Source of the DNA: Hydrogenimonas thermophila | GTDB taxonomy: Bacteria; Campylobacterota; Campylobacteria; Campylobacterales; Hydrogenimonadaceae | Direction of reading: 5' to 3' | DNA length: 59,791 bases | Assembly: GCF_900115615.1 (NCBI RefSeq) | Contig: NZ_FOXB01000011.1 | Location: 1-59,791 of the forward strand | In this document: positions 48,742 through 56,187 of the stretch, in pieces | How the letters are laid out: every line of letters starts with the position of its first letter | Numbering within the stretch: position 1 is the first letter of the stretch | Position numbers and translations under genes: made by a program | The notes under the pieces: generated by a model | Seen by the model: only the letters and a program-made list of their open reading frames with translations | What the model was told of the DNA's origin: nothing | Database searches by the model: none

Positions 48742-49992
48742 TTAATGAATATCTTCAATAAATAGTTCTACAGGCTCAGAAGGCTCTGAACGAATTCCAT
48801 ACTTATCTACTGCCATTACACGATAAGTATACCTAGTACCAGGTTGCATCATAGTATCCATAAAGTCTGTCTTTGATATATTGATAAACTCTCGTTTTCT
48901 CTTTATTAAACCTTCCCAGTGATTACGGACTACAACATAACTCTTTGTTCTCTTATCATTAGAGTTCCATCTTAAAATAGCATGATTGTCAACTACTCTT
49001 GCATCTGTGATAGTTGGAGTAGCAGGTTTTGAAAGAGTGCTTCCCATTACAGGAACTTCAGATATTGGACTTTCAAGTCCATCTTTATCAACTGCTGTAA
49101 CTTTATAGTAGTAAATTTTTCCATCTTCATCTACTATATCATCATAAGTTATTTTATCTGTTTTTGCACGATAGCTGTAAAATGCACTTGAAAAAGGACT
49201 TCTGTATACTTTGTAATAAACCACATCTTTTGTAGGGCTTGGCTGCCATTCAAGATGAATTTTTTTAGGTTTATCTATTGTTGCGTGCAGTCCCATAGGA
49301 GGAAGTGGCAAAGGTTTTGTAATAGCTTTTACTGCTGTACTTGGTCCAGTTATGATCCCATTACATAACTTAACGCGTACGCGGTATATGTATACTTCAC
49401 CATCTTTTAAATCCTTATCCATATATTCAGCACTCAATCTATTTTCAACTGTAGCAATCTTTGTCCAATTATTAGGCTCTCTAACAACAGCCCTTTCAAT
49501 AATATATGCACTTACTTGAGAATTTTGATGCGGTCGCCAAATGAGTTTTACCCTCTTTGGCAAATTGGCAATAGCACGAACAAAACTAACTGACTCAGGC
49601 ACTGGCTTGGTACGAACACGAACCGGTTCAGACTGTTTTGACTCAAACCCCTCTTTATTGTATGTAGACATTTGATATACATACTCTTGACCAGGTTTTA
49701 ATTTGGTATCAACATAGTGTGAACTATATCTGTCTGCAATGGTAGCTACACGTTTAAGCTTTTGCTCTTTACCAGGTTCTAAACGATAAAGATGATAACC
49801 TTCTATTTCTTGAGAAGGTACCATTTTCCACTCAAATCCTACACTTGTAAGATCTGATAATGTTTTAATAGATGTCACAGGTGGCAAGTTTGGAGCAACT
49901 TTAGGTGTTTTTGATGTCAGGTTTTTACCGGCACATCCACCCATCGCAACCATTAAAAGCGTTAAGCAAACTGTTTGAATCCAAAATTTCAT
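48742..49992 (-). CDS. Fibronectin type III repeat lipoprotein
   Basis: A 416 aa lipoprotein, with a signal peptide ending GGC at residue 20. The mature part is about four FN3 domains of about 90 residues each; repeated features are a Trp in strand B and endings such as YVYQMSTYNKEG, YIYRVRVK, YYYKVTAVDKDG and YTYRVMAVDKYG. FN3 proteins usually mediate protein or glycan contacts at the envelope; the partner is unknown. The start is firm (AAGGAG seven bases upstream), although it lies 68 bases inside the rluD gene. Confidence 0.87.
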   Translation of the reverse strand: MKFWIQTVCLTLLMVAMGGCAGKNLTSKTPKVAPNLPPVTSIKTLSDLTSVGFEWKMVPSQEIEGYHLYRLEPGKEQKLKRVATIADRYSSHYVDTKLKPGQEYVYQMSTYNKEGFESKQSEPVRVRTKPVPESVSFVRAIANLPKRVKLIWRPHQNSQVSAYIIERAVVREPNNWTKIATVENRLSAEYMDKDLKDGEVYIYRVRVKLCNGIITGPSTAVKAITKPLPLPPMGLHATIDKPKKIHLEWQPSPTKDVVYYKVYRSPFSSAFYSYRAKTDKITYDDIVDEDGKIYYYKVTAVDKDGLESPISEVPVMGSTLSKPATPTITDARVVDNHAILRWNSNDKRTKSYVVVRNHWEGLIKRKREFINISKTDFMDTMMQPGTRYTYRVMAVDKYGIRSEPSEPVELFIEDIH

Positions 49993-50917
49993 GAAGTTTC
50001 TCCTTATCTATACACATGGAAATTTCTGAAAATATATTTTCTGGAAACGGCGCTACAAAGTAGAGCGTTTCGCCGCTTTTTGGATGGTTCAAATAGAGTA
50101 TATATGCATGGAGCATAATGCGTCTGATAGTATCGTTTTTGCTCTTAAAACCGTATAAACTATCACCTACAATATGCCTTCCCAACGCAGAAAGATGGAC
50201 TCTTATTTGATGTGTTCTTCCTGTATAAAGCTTAGCTGCTATAAGTTCAAAATTTCCCTGCTTGCAAACAGCTAATTTCTTAAAAGCTGTTTTAGCATAT
50301 TTTCCACCACTTACAATCCCCATTTTTAGACGATTTGCAGGGTTTCTTGCTATAGGCTTTTCTACACAAATATCCTCTTTTAAAGGATAGTCAATAATAG
50401 CTACATAATAGCGTCCCATACTTTTATTTTGTAACTGCAATGAGAGTTTTTCATGTGACTCATTATTTTTGGCAATGACCATAGCACCACTGGTCTCTTT
50501 GTCAAGACGATGAACAATACCATGACGCTCATCTCCGCTGATTGTAGAAAGTGAAACACCTTTAAGTCTTAACCAATCTACAAGTGTTGCCTCTTTTACA
50601 CTTGGAGCAGGATGAACAACAAGAGGTGATGGTTTATTAATAACCATAATATCATCATCTTCATATAGAACTTCGACATCAAAATCGACTCTTTCACTCT
50701 CTCTTTTTTCAACTTTTGGCAATGAATATTCAATGATATCTTCTAATTGAACTTTAAATCCTGCTTTAGTAACAACTTTGCCATTTACACTGACATAACC
50801 TTTTTTTATCAACTGTTCTATCTGGTTTCTTGATACATAAAGTGATTTTTGAAGCAATTTGTCTAAACGCTCAGATTTTGTAGCAACAATTGTTTGCATT
50901 AAACTATTTCTTTCCAT
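49925..50917 (-). CDS. rluD: 23S rRNA/tRNA pseudouridine synthase, RluD family
   Basis: Isomerises uridines in large-subunit rRNA. An N-terminal S4 domain (about 15-65) precedes the catalytic domain, with the catalytic Asp at 139 in HRLDKETSG. The RluA/RluD subfamily is clear, while the exact target uridine is not. The 330 aa product runs 68 bases into the downstream FN3 gene, and the last 20 or so residues (Cys/Gly-rich) look non-homologous. The start may be ATG 50917 or ATG 50899. Confidence 0.92.
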   Translation of the reverse strand: MERNSLMQTIVATKSERLDKLLQKSLYVSRNQIEQLIKKGYVSVNGKVVTKAGFKVQLEDIIEYSLPKVEKRESERVDFDVEVLYEDDDIMVINKPSPLVVHPAPSVKEATLVDWLRLKGVSLSTISGDERHGIVHRLDKETSGAMVIAKNNESHEKLSLQLQNKSMGRYYVAIIDYPLKEDICVEKPIARNPANRLKMGIVSGGKYAKTAFKKLAVCKQGNFELIAAKLYTGRTHQIRVHLSALGRHIVGDSLYGFKSKNDTIRRIMLHAYILYLNHPKSGETLYFVAPFPENIFSEISMCIDKEKLHEILDSNSLLNAFNGCDGWMCR

Positions 50918-50959
50918 TGATTCGATAAAATATCTCCAATTAACTCTGCAGGTAAACAG

Positions 50960-52081
50960 ATGAAATTTTCTCCTATATTTGACAGGCGCATTTTAACACA
51001 CTTTGATTTTTTTTTACTGCTACTTATCTTGCCTATAATAACTGTTTCACTGGTTTTGGTTAACGAAATAAGCTTTGCCCTCTTTAGAAAAGAGCTTTTC
51101 TACATTGGTCTTGGTTTTTTGGTATTTTTCATATTTTTTCTTATACCCTGGCGTTCTATTCGTTGGCTAATACCATATTTTTACTGGGGCAACATATTTC
51201 TTTTAATAAGTGTAGATCTTTTTGGGGTTACAAAACTGGGTGCACAAAGATGGCTTGAGATACCATTTATAGGCTTAACTATACAGCCATCAGAGCTTTT
51301 TAAACCTGCATTTATATTAATGCTTGCCTATCTTATACAAGAAAATCCTCCACCAAAAGATGGTTATAGACTAAAAGATTTTCTAAAATTATCATTCATA
51401 ATTCTGCTTCCATTTTTTCTAATAGCAAAAGAACCAGATCTAGGAACAGCTATGGTTCTACTAATAATAGGGTACGGAATTTTATTTGTAGTTGGCGTTC
51501 ACTGGAAAATTTGGGCAGGAATTATCATAACTTTAGCTGTTGCTGCACCATTTCTCTATAGTAATCTACACGACTATCAAAAAAAGCGTATTCACGATTT
51601 CCTTGCAGAAAAACCAAGTTACCACGTTCAACAATCAATCATTGCCATAGGTTCAGGAGGCTTAACAGGAAAGCCAAAAGATGAAGCAACACAAACTCAA
51701 CTAAAATTTTTACCCATTGCATCGAGTGATTTTATATTTGCATATTTTGTAGAGAGATTCGGCTTTGTAGGAGCCGCTCTTTTAATACTTTTATATGCTA
51801 TGCTGATTTTGCATATCTTTAGTTTAGGTTTGCAACCATACACTGACTACTATATAAAAGTGTTTGCATATGGTATAGCTTTTTTGATTTTTGTATATAC
51901 AAGTGTAAATATTTTAATGACTATTGGACTAGCTCCAGTGGTTGGTGTACCGCTTCCTCTTTTAAGTCACGGAGGAAGTAGTTTTATAAATTTCATGGTT
52001 CTTTTTGGAATTTTGGAAAATTTACTTGCTTTTCGATTTAATTTTTTGTATAATTCCAGCTCGAAAGTTAGTTACCTCTAA
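50960..52081 (+). CDS. rodA: Rod-shape peptidoglycan glycosyltransferase RodA
   Basis: SEDS-family membrane polymerase that extends glycan strands during elongation, paired with PBP2 (mrdA, 20375-22162). About ten spans are visible. The family signature near the C terminus is VGVPLPLLSHGGSSF, and the extracytoplasmic catalytic region includes KEPDLGTAMV. The 373 aa length is typical of RodA rather than FtsW. It is transcribed divergently from rluD; the tRNA promoter lies within its last 60 bases. Confidence 0.95.
   Translation: MKFSPIFDRRILTHFDFFLLLLILPIITVSLVLVNEISFALFRKELFYIGLGFLVFFIFFLIPWRSIRWLIPYFYWGNIFLLISVDLFGVTKLGAQRWLEIPFIGLTIQPSELFKPAFILMLAYLIQENPPPKDGYRLKDFLKLSFIILLPFFLIAKEPDLGTAMVLLIIGYGILFVVGVHWKIWAGIIITLAVAAPFLYSNLHDYQKKRIHDFLAEKPSYHVQQSIIAIGSGGLTGKPKDEATQTQLKFLPIASSDFIFAYFVERFGFVGAALLILLYAMLILHIFSLGLQPYTDYYIKVFAYGIAFLIFVYTSVNILMTIGLAPVVGVPLPLLSHGGSSFINFMVLFGILENLLAFRFNFLYNSSSKVSYL
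52026..52054 (+). promoter_or_regulatory. Promoter of the tRNA gene inside rodA
   Basis: TTGCTT at 52026-52031 and TATAAT at 52049-52054 are 17 bp apart, inside the 3' end of rodA, 36 bases before the mature tRNA. The downstream discriminator is fairly GC-rich, as at many stable-RNA promoters. Confidence 0.6.
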
Positions 52082-52089
52082 TTTTCAAA

Positions 52090-52166
52090 GGGCCAATAGC
52101 TCAGTTGGTTAGAGCATCCGGCTCATAACCGGATGGTCCCAGGTTCGAGTCCTGGTTGGCCCACCA
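52090..52166 (+). tRNA. tRNA with CAU anticodon (elongator Met, or Ile2)
   Basis: A 77-nt cloverleaf with acceptor arms GGGCCAA/TTGGCCC, T-arm GGTTCGAGTCC and encoded CCA. The anticodon CAT is at 52124-52126 in a seven-base loop closed by TCCGG/CCGGA. The G1-C72 pair rules out the initiator type, which has an unpaired 1-72. CAU can be elongator Met or, after lysidine modification, Ile2; I favour Met. Its 3' end is the probable attachment site of the island that follows. Confidence 0.95.
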
Positions 52167-52443
52167 CTTCAAAACTCCATAAAATCGGACTTCATAACCA
52201 TTTCAATCAAGTGTTTAAGTTTTCTATGTAATACTGATTGCTACCCTATTGCTACCCATCTTTTAGATTTCTACCTTTTTGCTACCCTGTAAAGGTTTTT
52301 ACAGTCCTGATGAGGTCAAGCAGATAATAAAATGATAGTGTTACAATGTAATAGTAAAGTTTTGATGAGGTCAAGCAGGGATTAAAGAGGGTAGCAAACG
52401 GGTAGCATTAATCCCCGATCATTCAATCGGGGTGTAGCAGGTA
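52167..52443. other. Attachment-side repeat region (attL-like)
   Basis: No gene fits here. TTGCTACCC occurs at 52238-52246, 52249-52257 and 52279-52287. Its inverse occurs as GGGTAGCAA at 52389-52397 and GGGTAGCAT at 52400-52408. Between these sets lies a 16-bp direct repeat. This layout, right after a tRNA 3' end, resembles arm-type sites of a tyrosine recombinase plus accessory-factor sites. A hairpin with seven-base arms at 52413-52419 and 52426-52432 precedes the last leftward gene's end and could terminate the island operon. Confidence 0.6.
52308..52378 (+). repeat. 16-bp direct repeat near the tRNA
   Basis: TGATGAGGTCAAGCAG occurs at 52308-52323 and 52363-52378, 55 bp apart start to start, inside the attachment-side region. 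Such pairs are typical of excisionase or other accessory-factor sites. Confidence 0.85.
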
Positions 52444-52713
52444 CTATTTACCTGAAAGTATTCTGTCAAGCTCTTCATATACTAAGTGGCTTCTTTCCAT
52501 TGCTTGTTTCATATTACGCCCAATACCATTTAAGATTAACTGCATCTGATCAAATGAATCATATTCATCCGGTTCTAAATTCTCCTCCATATATTCAGCC
52601 ATTGCCAATGTACTAGCCGCCGCCGTATATTGCAAGTTTGCATCTAGTAACTCATCTGCTAACTTAAGTAGTCTTTCTCTTTCTACTGTTATTAGGTTTT
52701 GATTATTTGCCAT
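52444..52713 (-). CDS. Small island protein, unknown
   Basis: An 89 aa acidic helical protein with no recognisable family, cysteine, signal or membrane segment. A good AGAGGTGAG site precedes its ATG. It is the last gene of the island operon, next to the attachment site. In satellites this position often holds genes that interfere with or redirect helper packaging; that is only a positional guess. Confidence 0.6.
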   Translation of the reverse strand: MANNQNLITVERERLLKLADELLDANLQYTAAASTLAMAEYMEENLEPDEYDSFDQMQLILNGIGRNMKQAMERSHLVYEELDRILSGK

Positions 52714-52726
52714 CTCTCACCTCTCT

Positions 52727-52933
52727 TTATTTTGTAATTTGAATTTTTGCATCTTTGAATAGTTTAAACAGATCCATTTCTGTATAACCACCATCATAAA
52801 TACTAATAGCCAACTCTTTAAAAGCACCACTATCAAAAGTGATGGTTATCTCTTCAGCTGTTTCAGCTCTCAAAGCTGTGTCTAGCAGGTCCTGCAGGGA
52901 TTGAATCCTTACTGCTTTTTTGGTAGTATTCAA
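52727..52933 (-). CDS. Small island protein, unknown (TTG start)
   Basis: A 68 aa protein with a predicted alpha-beta pattern and no family that I recognise. The start is TTG 52933, with AAGGAT five bases upstream. It lies 13 bases before the next island gene, so they are co-transcribed. Confidence 0.55.
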   Translation of the reverse strand: MNTTKKAVRIQSLQDLLDTALRAETAEEITITFDSGAFKELAISIYDGGYTEMDLFKLFKDAKIQITK

Positions 52934-52996
52934 ATCTAATCCTTTTTAGTGGATTATTTGCAGTGGGTAGGCTTCCAACTCACGCCCACTGCTTTA

Positions 52997-53188
52997 TTAC
53001 TCATCTTTGGCTTTATAAGCCTTGATAGCCTCTTTCAGTTCATCCGCTGTTACATCCAGCTTATTAAGCAGCTCTTCACATTCAAAGCTTTTTACAATGC
53101 GTTGATATAGCTCTGGTCTGCTTTGCTTCCATCTGCTGAATGTATTTTCTGGCACGTTGATTGCTTCTGCCATCTCTTTAGCTTTCAT
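52997..53188 (-). CDS. Small helix-turn-helix protein
   Basis: A 63 aa protein whose first 37 residues form an HTH (KEMAEAINVPENTFSRWKQ), as in Cro/YdaS-like phage regulators or small terminase DNA-binding domains, followed by an acidic helical tail. AAAAGGAGGTGA is a very strong ribosome site. It lies between the small terminase and the attachment end and could regulate the late part of the element. Confidence 0.65.
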   Translation of the reverse strand: MKAKEMAEAINVPENTFSRWKQSRPELYQRIVKSFECEELLNKLDVTADELKEAIKAYKAKDE

Positions 53189-53497
53189 TCACCTCCTTTT
53201 TATGATATGATTACATTTTTAAAAATGTTAATCAACACTATGTAGAGAATTATACCTAATAACTACATATTTATTATTAAATTATAGATTAGTTAAATCT
53301 TTTAAGGTTTATATACAATAGGTAGATTTTTCACTCTAACCTTAATCAAGTTATTCACATATTGGCAATTTTATTCACATCCTAAAAAATCCACATACTT
53401 TTTAAGCTTACTAAACCTTAAACGCTCTGAAAGAGTTAAAAAACCACTCTAAAAAGTATTGAAAAGTGGACTTTTCAAACAATCAATTTTTTAAACC
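53189..53497. other. AT-rich intergenic region with DnaA-box-like sites and repeats
   Basis: No gene is seen in these 309 bases. TTATTCACA (fits TTATNCACA) occurs at 53351-53359 and 53371-53379, exactly 20 bp apart, with a weaker AAATCCACA at 53387-53395. AAACCTTAAACG is present at 53413-53424 and again at 53493-53504, and the inverted core TTTAAGGTTT lies near 53299. It may be an origin-like or regulatory region. Confidence 0.5.
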
Positions 53498-54037
53498 TTA
53501 AACGTCTATCTCTTCCGCTATGTTTGTAATGTCAAAAATATCATCCTTTTTATTGTCGCTTTTAGGTACAACTCCGATTTTCTTTCTGCTCGATACTGTT
53601 AAGCCAAGCTCTTTGCTAAGTGATACCACTGTTTTGACTGTTGTAAGCAGGGCGTTATAATTCGGGTTTGCATATGGTACGCCTTTGGAGCTGATAATAG
53701 TTACACCCTCTTTTAAAACTACCTGTTCAAGATTTATCATCCTTGCGTACTGGTTGCAAAGTGGTATCAATGCTATATCGTCAAGCTCGGTCAACGTGTC
53801 GCCCATTTTTGACTTTATAGCCTCGTATTTCTCCTTAGCTATTTCCGATATAAAGGCATTATCAATAAGTTTCGGTGCTGTTGACTTTTTGACTTTTGCA
53901 CGTACCCAATTACGCTTCTTTGCTTCTCGGTGCAGATAACCTTTGTCAATCTTATGTTTCTCGGCTACATCTGCTATTGTAAGCTCTCCGGCTAAGTAAT
54001 CTTTTTCAATAGCTTTCCAATTATAGCGGCTACTCAT
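53498..54037 (-). CDS. Phage terminase small subunit (P27-like)
   Basis: The DNA-recognition subunit of a phage packaging motor. The N terminus holds an HTH (LTIADVAEKHKIDKGYLHREA, about 17-37), and the region of about 55-165 has the P27-type small-terminase pattern: an ALIPLCNQYAR helix, a G-ending beta turn, NPNYNALLTT, and LSKELGLTVSSRKK. It starts with AAGGGG upstream. No large terminase follows; instead only small genes and the attachment end. In satellites a private small terminase lets the element's DNA be packaged into helper capsids. Confidence 0.75.
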   Translation of the reverse strand: MSSRYNWKAIEKDYLAGELTIADVAEKHKIDKGYLHREAKKRNWVRAKVKKSTAPKLIDNAFISEIAKEKYEAIKSKMGDTLTELDDIALIPLCNQYARMINLEQVVLKEGVTIISSKGVPYANPNYNALLTTVKTVVSLSKELGLTVSSRKKIGVVPKSDNKKDDIFDITNIAEEIDV

Positions 54038-54091
54038 AAGTACCCCTTATTTTTGGTTTTTGTAAAAATTTGTCTGTGTGTCCGGTGTGAG

Positions 54092-54120
54092 ACTATAGCC
54101 TAAAACATTTCACTATAGCC
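54092..54120 (-). promoter_or_regulatory. Tandem 9-bp repeat upstream of the small terminase gene
   Basis: ACTATAGCC occurs at 54092-54100 and 54112-54120, 20 bp apart. On the coding strand each reads GGCTATAGT and contains TATAGT, close to a -10. It could be paired promoters or sites for an activator bound on one face of the helix. Confidence 0.4.
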
Positions 54121-54136
54121 CCTCCCGTTTGTAAAA

Positions 54137-54373
54137 TTATTTTATGACTTCATCTCTAAAAAGCTTTGTCTCATAGTGCTGTATGATTGCTTCTTTAGCT
54201 TTCAACTCTTCTGTAAGTTGATCTATCTTCTTGTTACCTGCTATCCAGTAACCGGCTATCTCTTCGTGGTCTTTGTAAATCTCACTCAACAACTCTTTAA
54301 TAGAGTTATACTCCTCTGTATCTTCGCCACATATTCCGGCTACCTTTGATAGTGCTTCTTGTTTGCTTATCAT
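54137..54373 (-). CDS. Small coiled-coil island protein
   Basis: A 78 aa, highly helical, acidic protein with a likely coiled coil at about 45-72. No family is recognised. It overlaps the previous island gene by four bases, which supports co-translation. Confidence 0.55.
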   Translation of the reverse strand: MISKQEALSKVAGICGEDTEEYNSIKELLSEIYKDHEEIAGYWIAGNKKIDQLTEELKAKEAIIQHYETKLFRDEVIK

Positions 54374-54777
54374 CTGTCGCCCTTAGTTTGCTTCTTTACC
54401 CATTCAGTTGCTTTCAACACTACCTCTTGAAGTGCGTCTCCATCAAAATACTTATTTAAATCCGCCCAATCACCGTCTCTATCAAGACCACGATAACCTA
54501 CAATACACTGAAAATTATAAGTAAGCCCTATATACGAAACACTTACATCATTTATGTAAAAATGGTCGCCATTATTGATGGTTTCATCTTCAGGAAAATT
54601 GTCAACCATCCATCTGATACACTTATCAACAAGCTCATAGATGTTTATTGGTTTTTGTATTAATGGAGCATTCTTGTAACGTTCATTAGGTATCCAGTAT
54701 ATGTAATTATTCTCTCTGACAGTGAGATTTACCACTTCAACACCTAAAACCTCACTAAGTACCTCTTTGCTTATCAT
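54370..54777 (-). CDS. Island protein of unknown function (135 aa)
   Basis: A soluble alpha-beta protein rich in Trp and Tyr with no recognised domain. It has four-base overlaps with both neighbours, so it belongs to the same transcript as recT and the Lar-like gene. The aromatic content and length resemble phage-encoded accessory proteins, but no function can be given. Confidence 0.55.
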   Translation of the reverse strand: MISKEVLSEVLGVEVVNLTVRENNYIYWIPNERYKNAPLIQKPINIYELVDKCIRWMVDNFPEDETINNGDHFYINDVSVSYIGLTYNFQCIVGYRGLDRDGDWADLNKYFDGDALQEVVLKATEWVKKQTKGDR

Positions 54778-55070
54778 CTCTTAGCCTCCCAATGCGCTCT
54801 TTTATTCCACTCGTTTATTTCCCAGCTCATTGAACTCCATAAAAGTTTTGGATTCTGTTTACCCTCATTATCTGAAAAGCCTACAGATACAGTTGGAGAT
54901 ATTTTGCATTTATTACAACCCATCTTAGCGTGATGCCAAACTCCACCTGTAGAACTTTTATCGTATATCTTCCACTTAAAAAAAGGTTTTTTCCCACAAA
55001 ATGGACAATATTTCGCTCTTGTTACTTTTCTCCTAAACTTTTTGTAGTATTTAATCTCCTTGCTTGTCAT
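54774..55070 (-). CDS. Lar-like zinc-ribbon protein
   Basis: A 98 aa protein with the CPFCG...C..C layout of Lar-type proteins (cysteines near 22, 25, 52 and 55) and the C-terminal INEWNKR that corresponds to the family's W.xWNxR end. Lar was described as relieving type I restriction in the Rac prophage, where it also sits near recE and recT. The same neighbourhood here supports the call. A GAGAGGAT site precedes the ATG. Confidence 0.7.
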   Translation of the reverse strand: MTSKEIKYYKKFRRKVTRAKYCPFCGKKPFFKWKIYDKSSTGGVWHHAKMGCNKCKISPTVSVGFSDNEGKQNPKLLWSSMSWEINEWNKRAHWEAKR

Positions 55071-55072
55071 TA

Positions 55073-56074
55073 CTATCCTCTCAACTCTTCTGATATTGCA
55101 TCCAATGAACCCAAATCACTCAATAAAGAGTTAGCCTGTTCTGCATTCTCTTTGGCATACTGTAAAGCTTTTGAGCGTGCTACTCCTCTATCTATCAAAG
55201 CTTTTGTTAGTTCCTGCTCTGGTGTCATCTGGTTAGTATCTACTGCCCCACTTAAAAGCATTGCATTAACATCTTTTGGCTGTTCCAACTGTGGTGCGTC
55301 TGCTGTTGCATCTACCTCAACAACTACCGCCTCTTTTTGGAACTTTTGATAATCTGGTATGCTGCCTCTTTCTGCAATATCATCAAGTCCAAGTGCTACT
55401 GTTACATCATCATTTGCTATAGGTAAACGTTTAATGTGTCGCTTAATTGCACTCTTAATTGCCATCTGCTCGTACCATTCAAACCATACGCCTGATGGTC
55501 TGCTGTGGTCTTTCTGGTTCTGGCTCTTTAATCGGATCTTCTCTATCTCTTGCTTTGTCATAACGTTGTAAAGTATCTCTCCATCTCTGGCTTTGACGAT
55601 AGTTACAACTTTCTCCAAGTTCTGATATATCCATTCCGGATTACTCTGTCGGCTCTCATAGTTCGGTCTGAATGTAAGCTTCTCTTCCCATCCGTTTATC
55701 TCGTAATCAAACTCATCTACTGAATAGACTGCATACGCTTTTAGATGCCATCCAATGCGTTCAAGCATTGTTATATAGCCTCTCCATCCAATCTGTAACT
55801 GGCAAACTGTTTCACCCGTTTTTGTTTTGTAAGGTACTAAATAAGCTAATCCAAGCTCTTTACCCGGCATAAGTTTCAACATTCCCGCCGCTATACCTGC
55901 TTCAACAATGCTTTTAGTTGAACAGTTTCTTAGATTGTAATCTAGCCCTGCTTGTAATAGTGTTGCTGCAAACTTAGCCCCTCTGGTCTTATCGCCCATC
56001 AAAGTATCAAGCATTTTTCTCTTTGGTATGATTAACTGTTTTAACTCATTCTCTCTGGTCATTATGTTACTCAT
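55073..56074 (-). CDS. recT: RecT single-strand annealing recombinase
   Basis: Phage annealing protein that pairs complementary strands, working with a RecE-type exonuclease. The conserved block spans about 30-220: AATLLQAGLDYNLRNCS, LVPYKTKTG, QLQIGWRGYITMLER, and WYEQMAIKSAIKRHIKRLP. The C-terminal 100 residues are acidic and variable. AGGAG lies eight bases before the ATG. The exonuclease gene is immediately upstream in the operon. Confidence 0.95.
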   Translation of the reverse strand: MSNIMTRENELKQLIIPKRKMLDTLMGDKTRGAKFAATLLQAGLDYNLRNCSTKSIVEAGIAAGMLKLMPGKELGLAYLVPYKTKTGETVCQLQIGWRGYITMLERIGWHLKAYAVYSVDEFDYEINGWEEKLTFRPNYESRQSNPEWIYQNLEKVVTIVKARDGEILYNVMTKQEIEKIRLKSQNQKDHSRPSGVWFEWYEQMAIKSAIKRHIKRLPIANDDVTVALGLDDIAERGSIPDYQKFQKEAVVVEVDATADAPQLEQPKDVNAMLLSGAVDTNQMTPEQELTKALIDRGVARSKALQYAKENAEQANSLLSDLGSLDAISEELRG

Positions 56075-56109
56075 CTCATTTACTCCTATAATTGATTTTA
56101 AGACGTTTT

Positions 56110-56146
56110 AAGCGTTGAGGTATAGTAAGATATACCCCTGACGCTT
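56110..56146 (-). other. Interrupted hairpin between exonuclease and recT
   Basis: Outer arms AAGCGT (56110-56115) and ACGCTT (56141-56146), and inner arms GGTATA (56119-56124) and TATACC (56131-56136), form an interrupted stem in the 113-bp gap. With no T tract, it may be a processing or regulatory site rather than a terminator. Confidence 0.4.
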
Positions 56147-56187
56147 TTCGTTGATTTTATTGCCTTTTTTGGCTCTCTCTTAGTGTT

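Noticed and set aside
52238-52408. CRISPR or toxin-antitoxin operator
   Set aside because: The repeats are 9 bp in mixed orientation and sit directly after a tRNA end, which fits recombination arm sites better.
52727-53188. Toxin-antitoxin pair (HTH protein plus small partner)
   Set aside because: Neither protein has a recognisable toxin fold, and they are 63 bases apart without coupling; position fits element regulation better.
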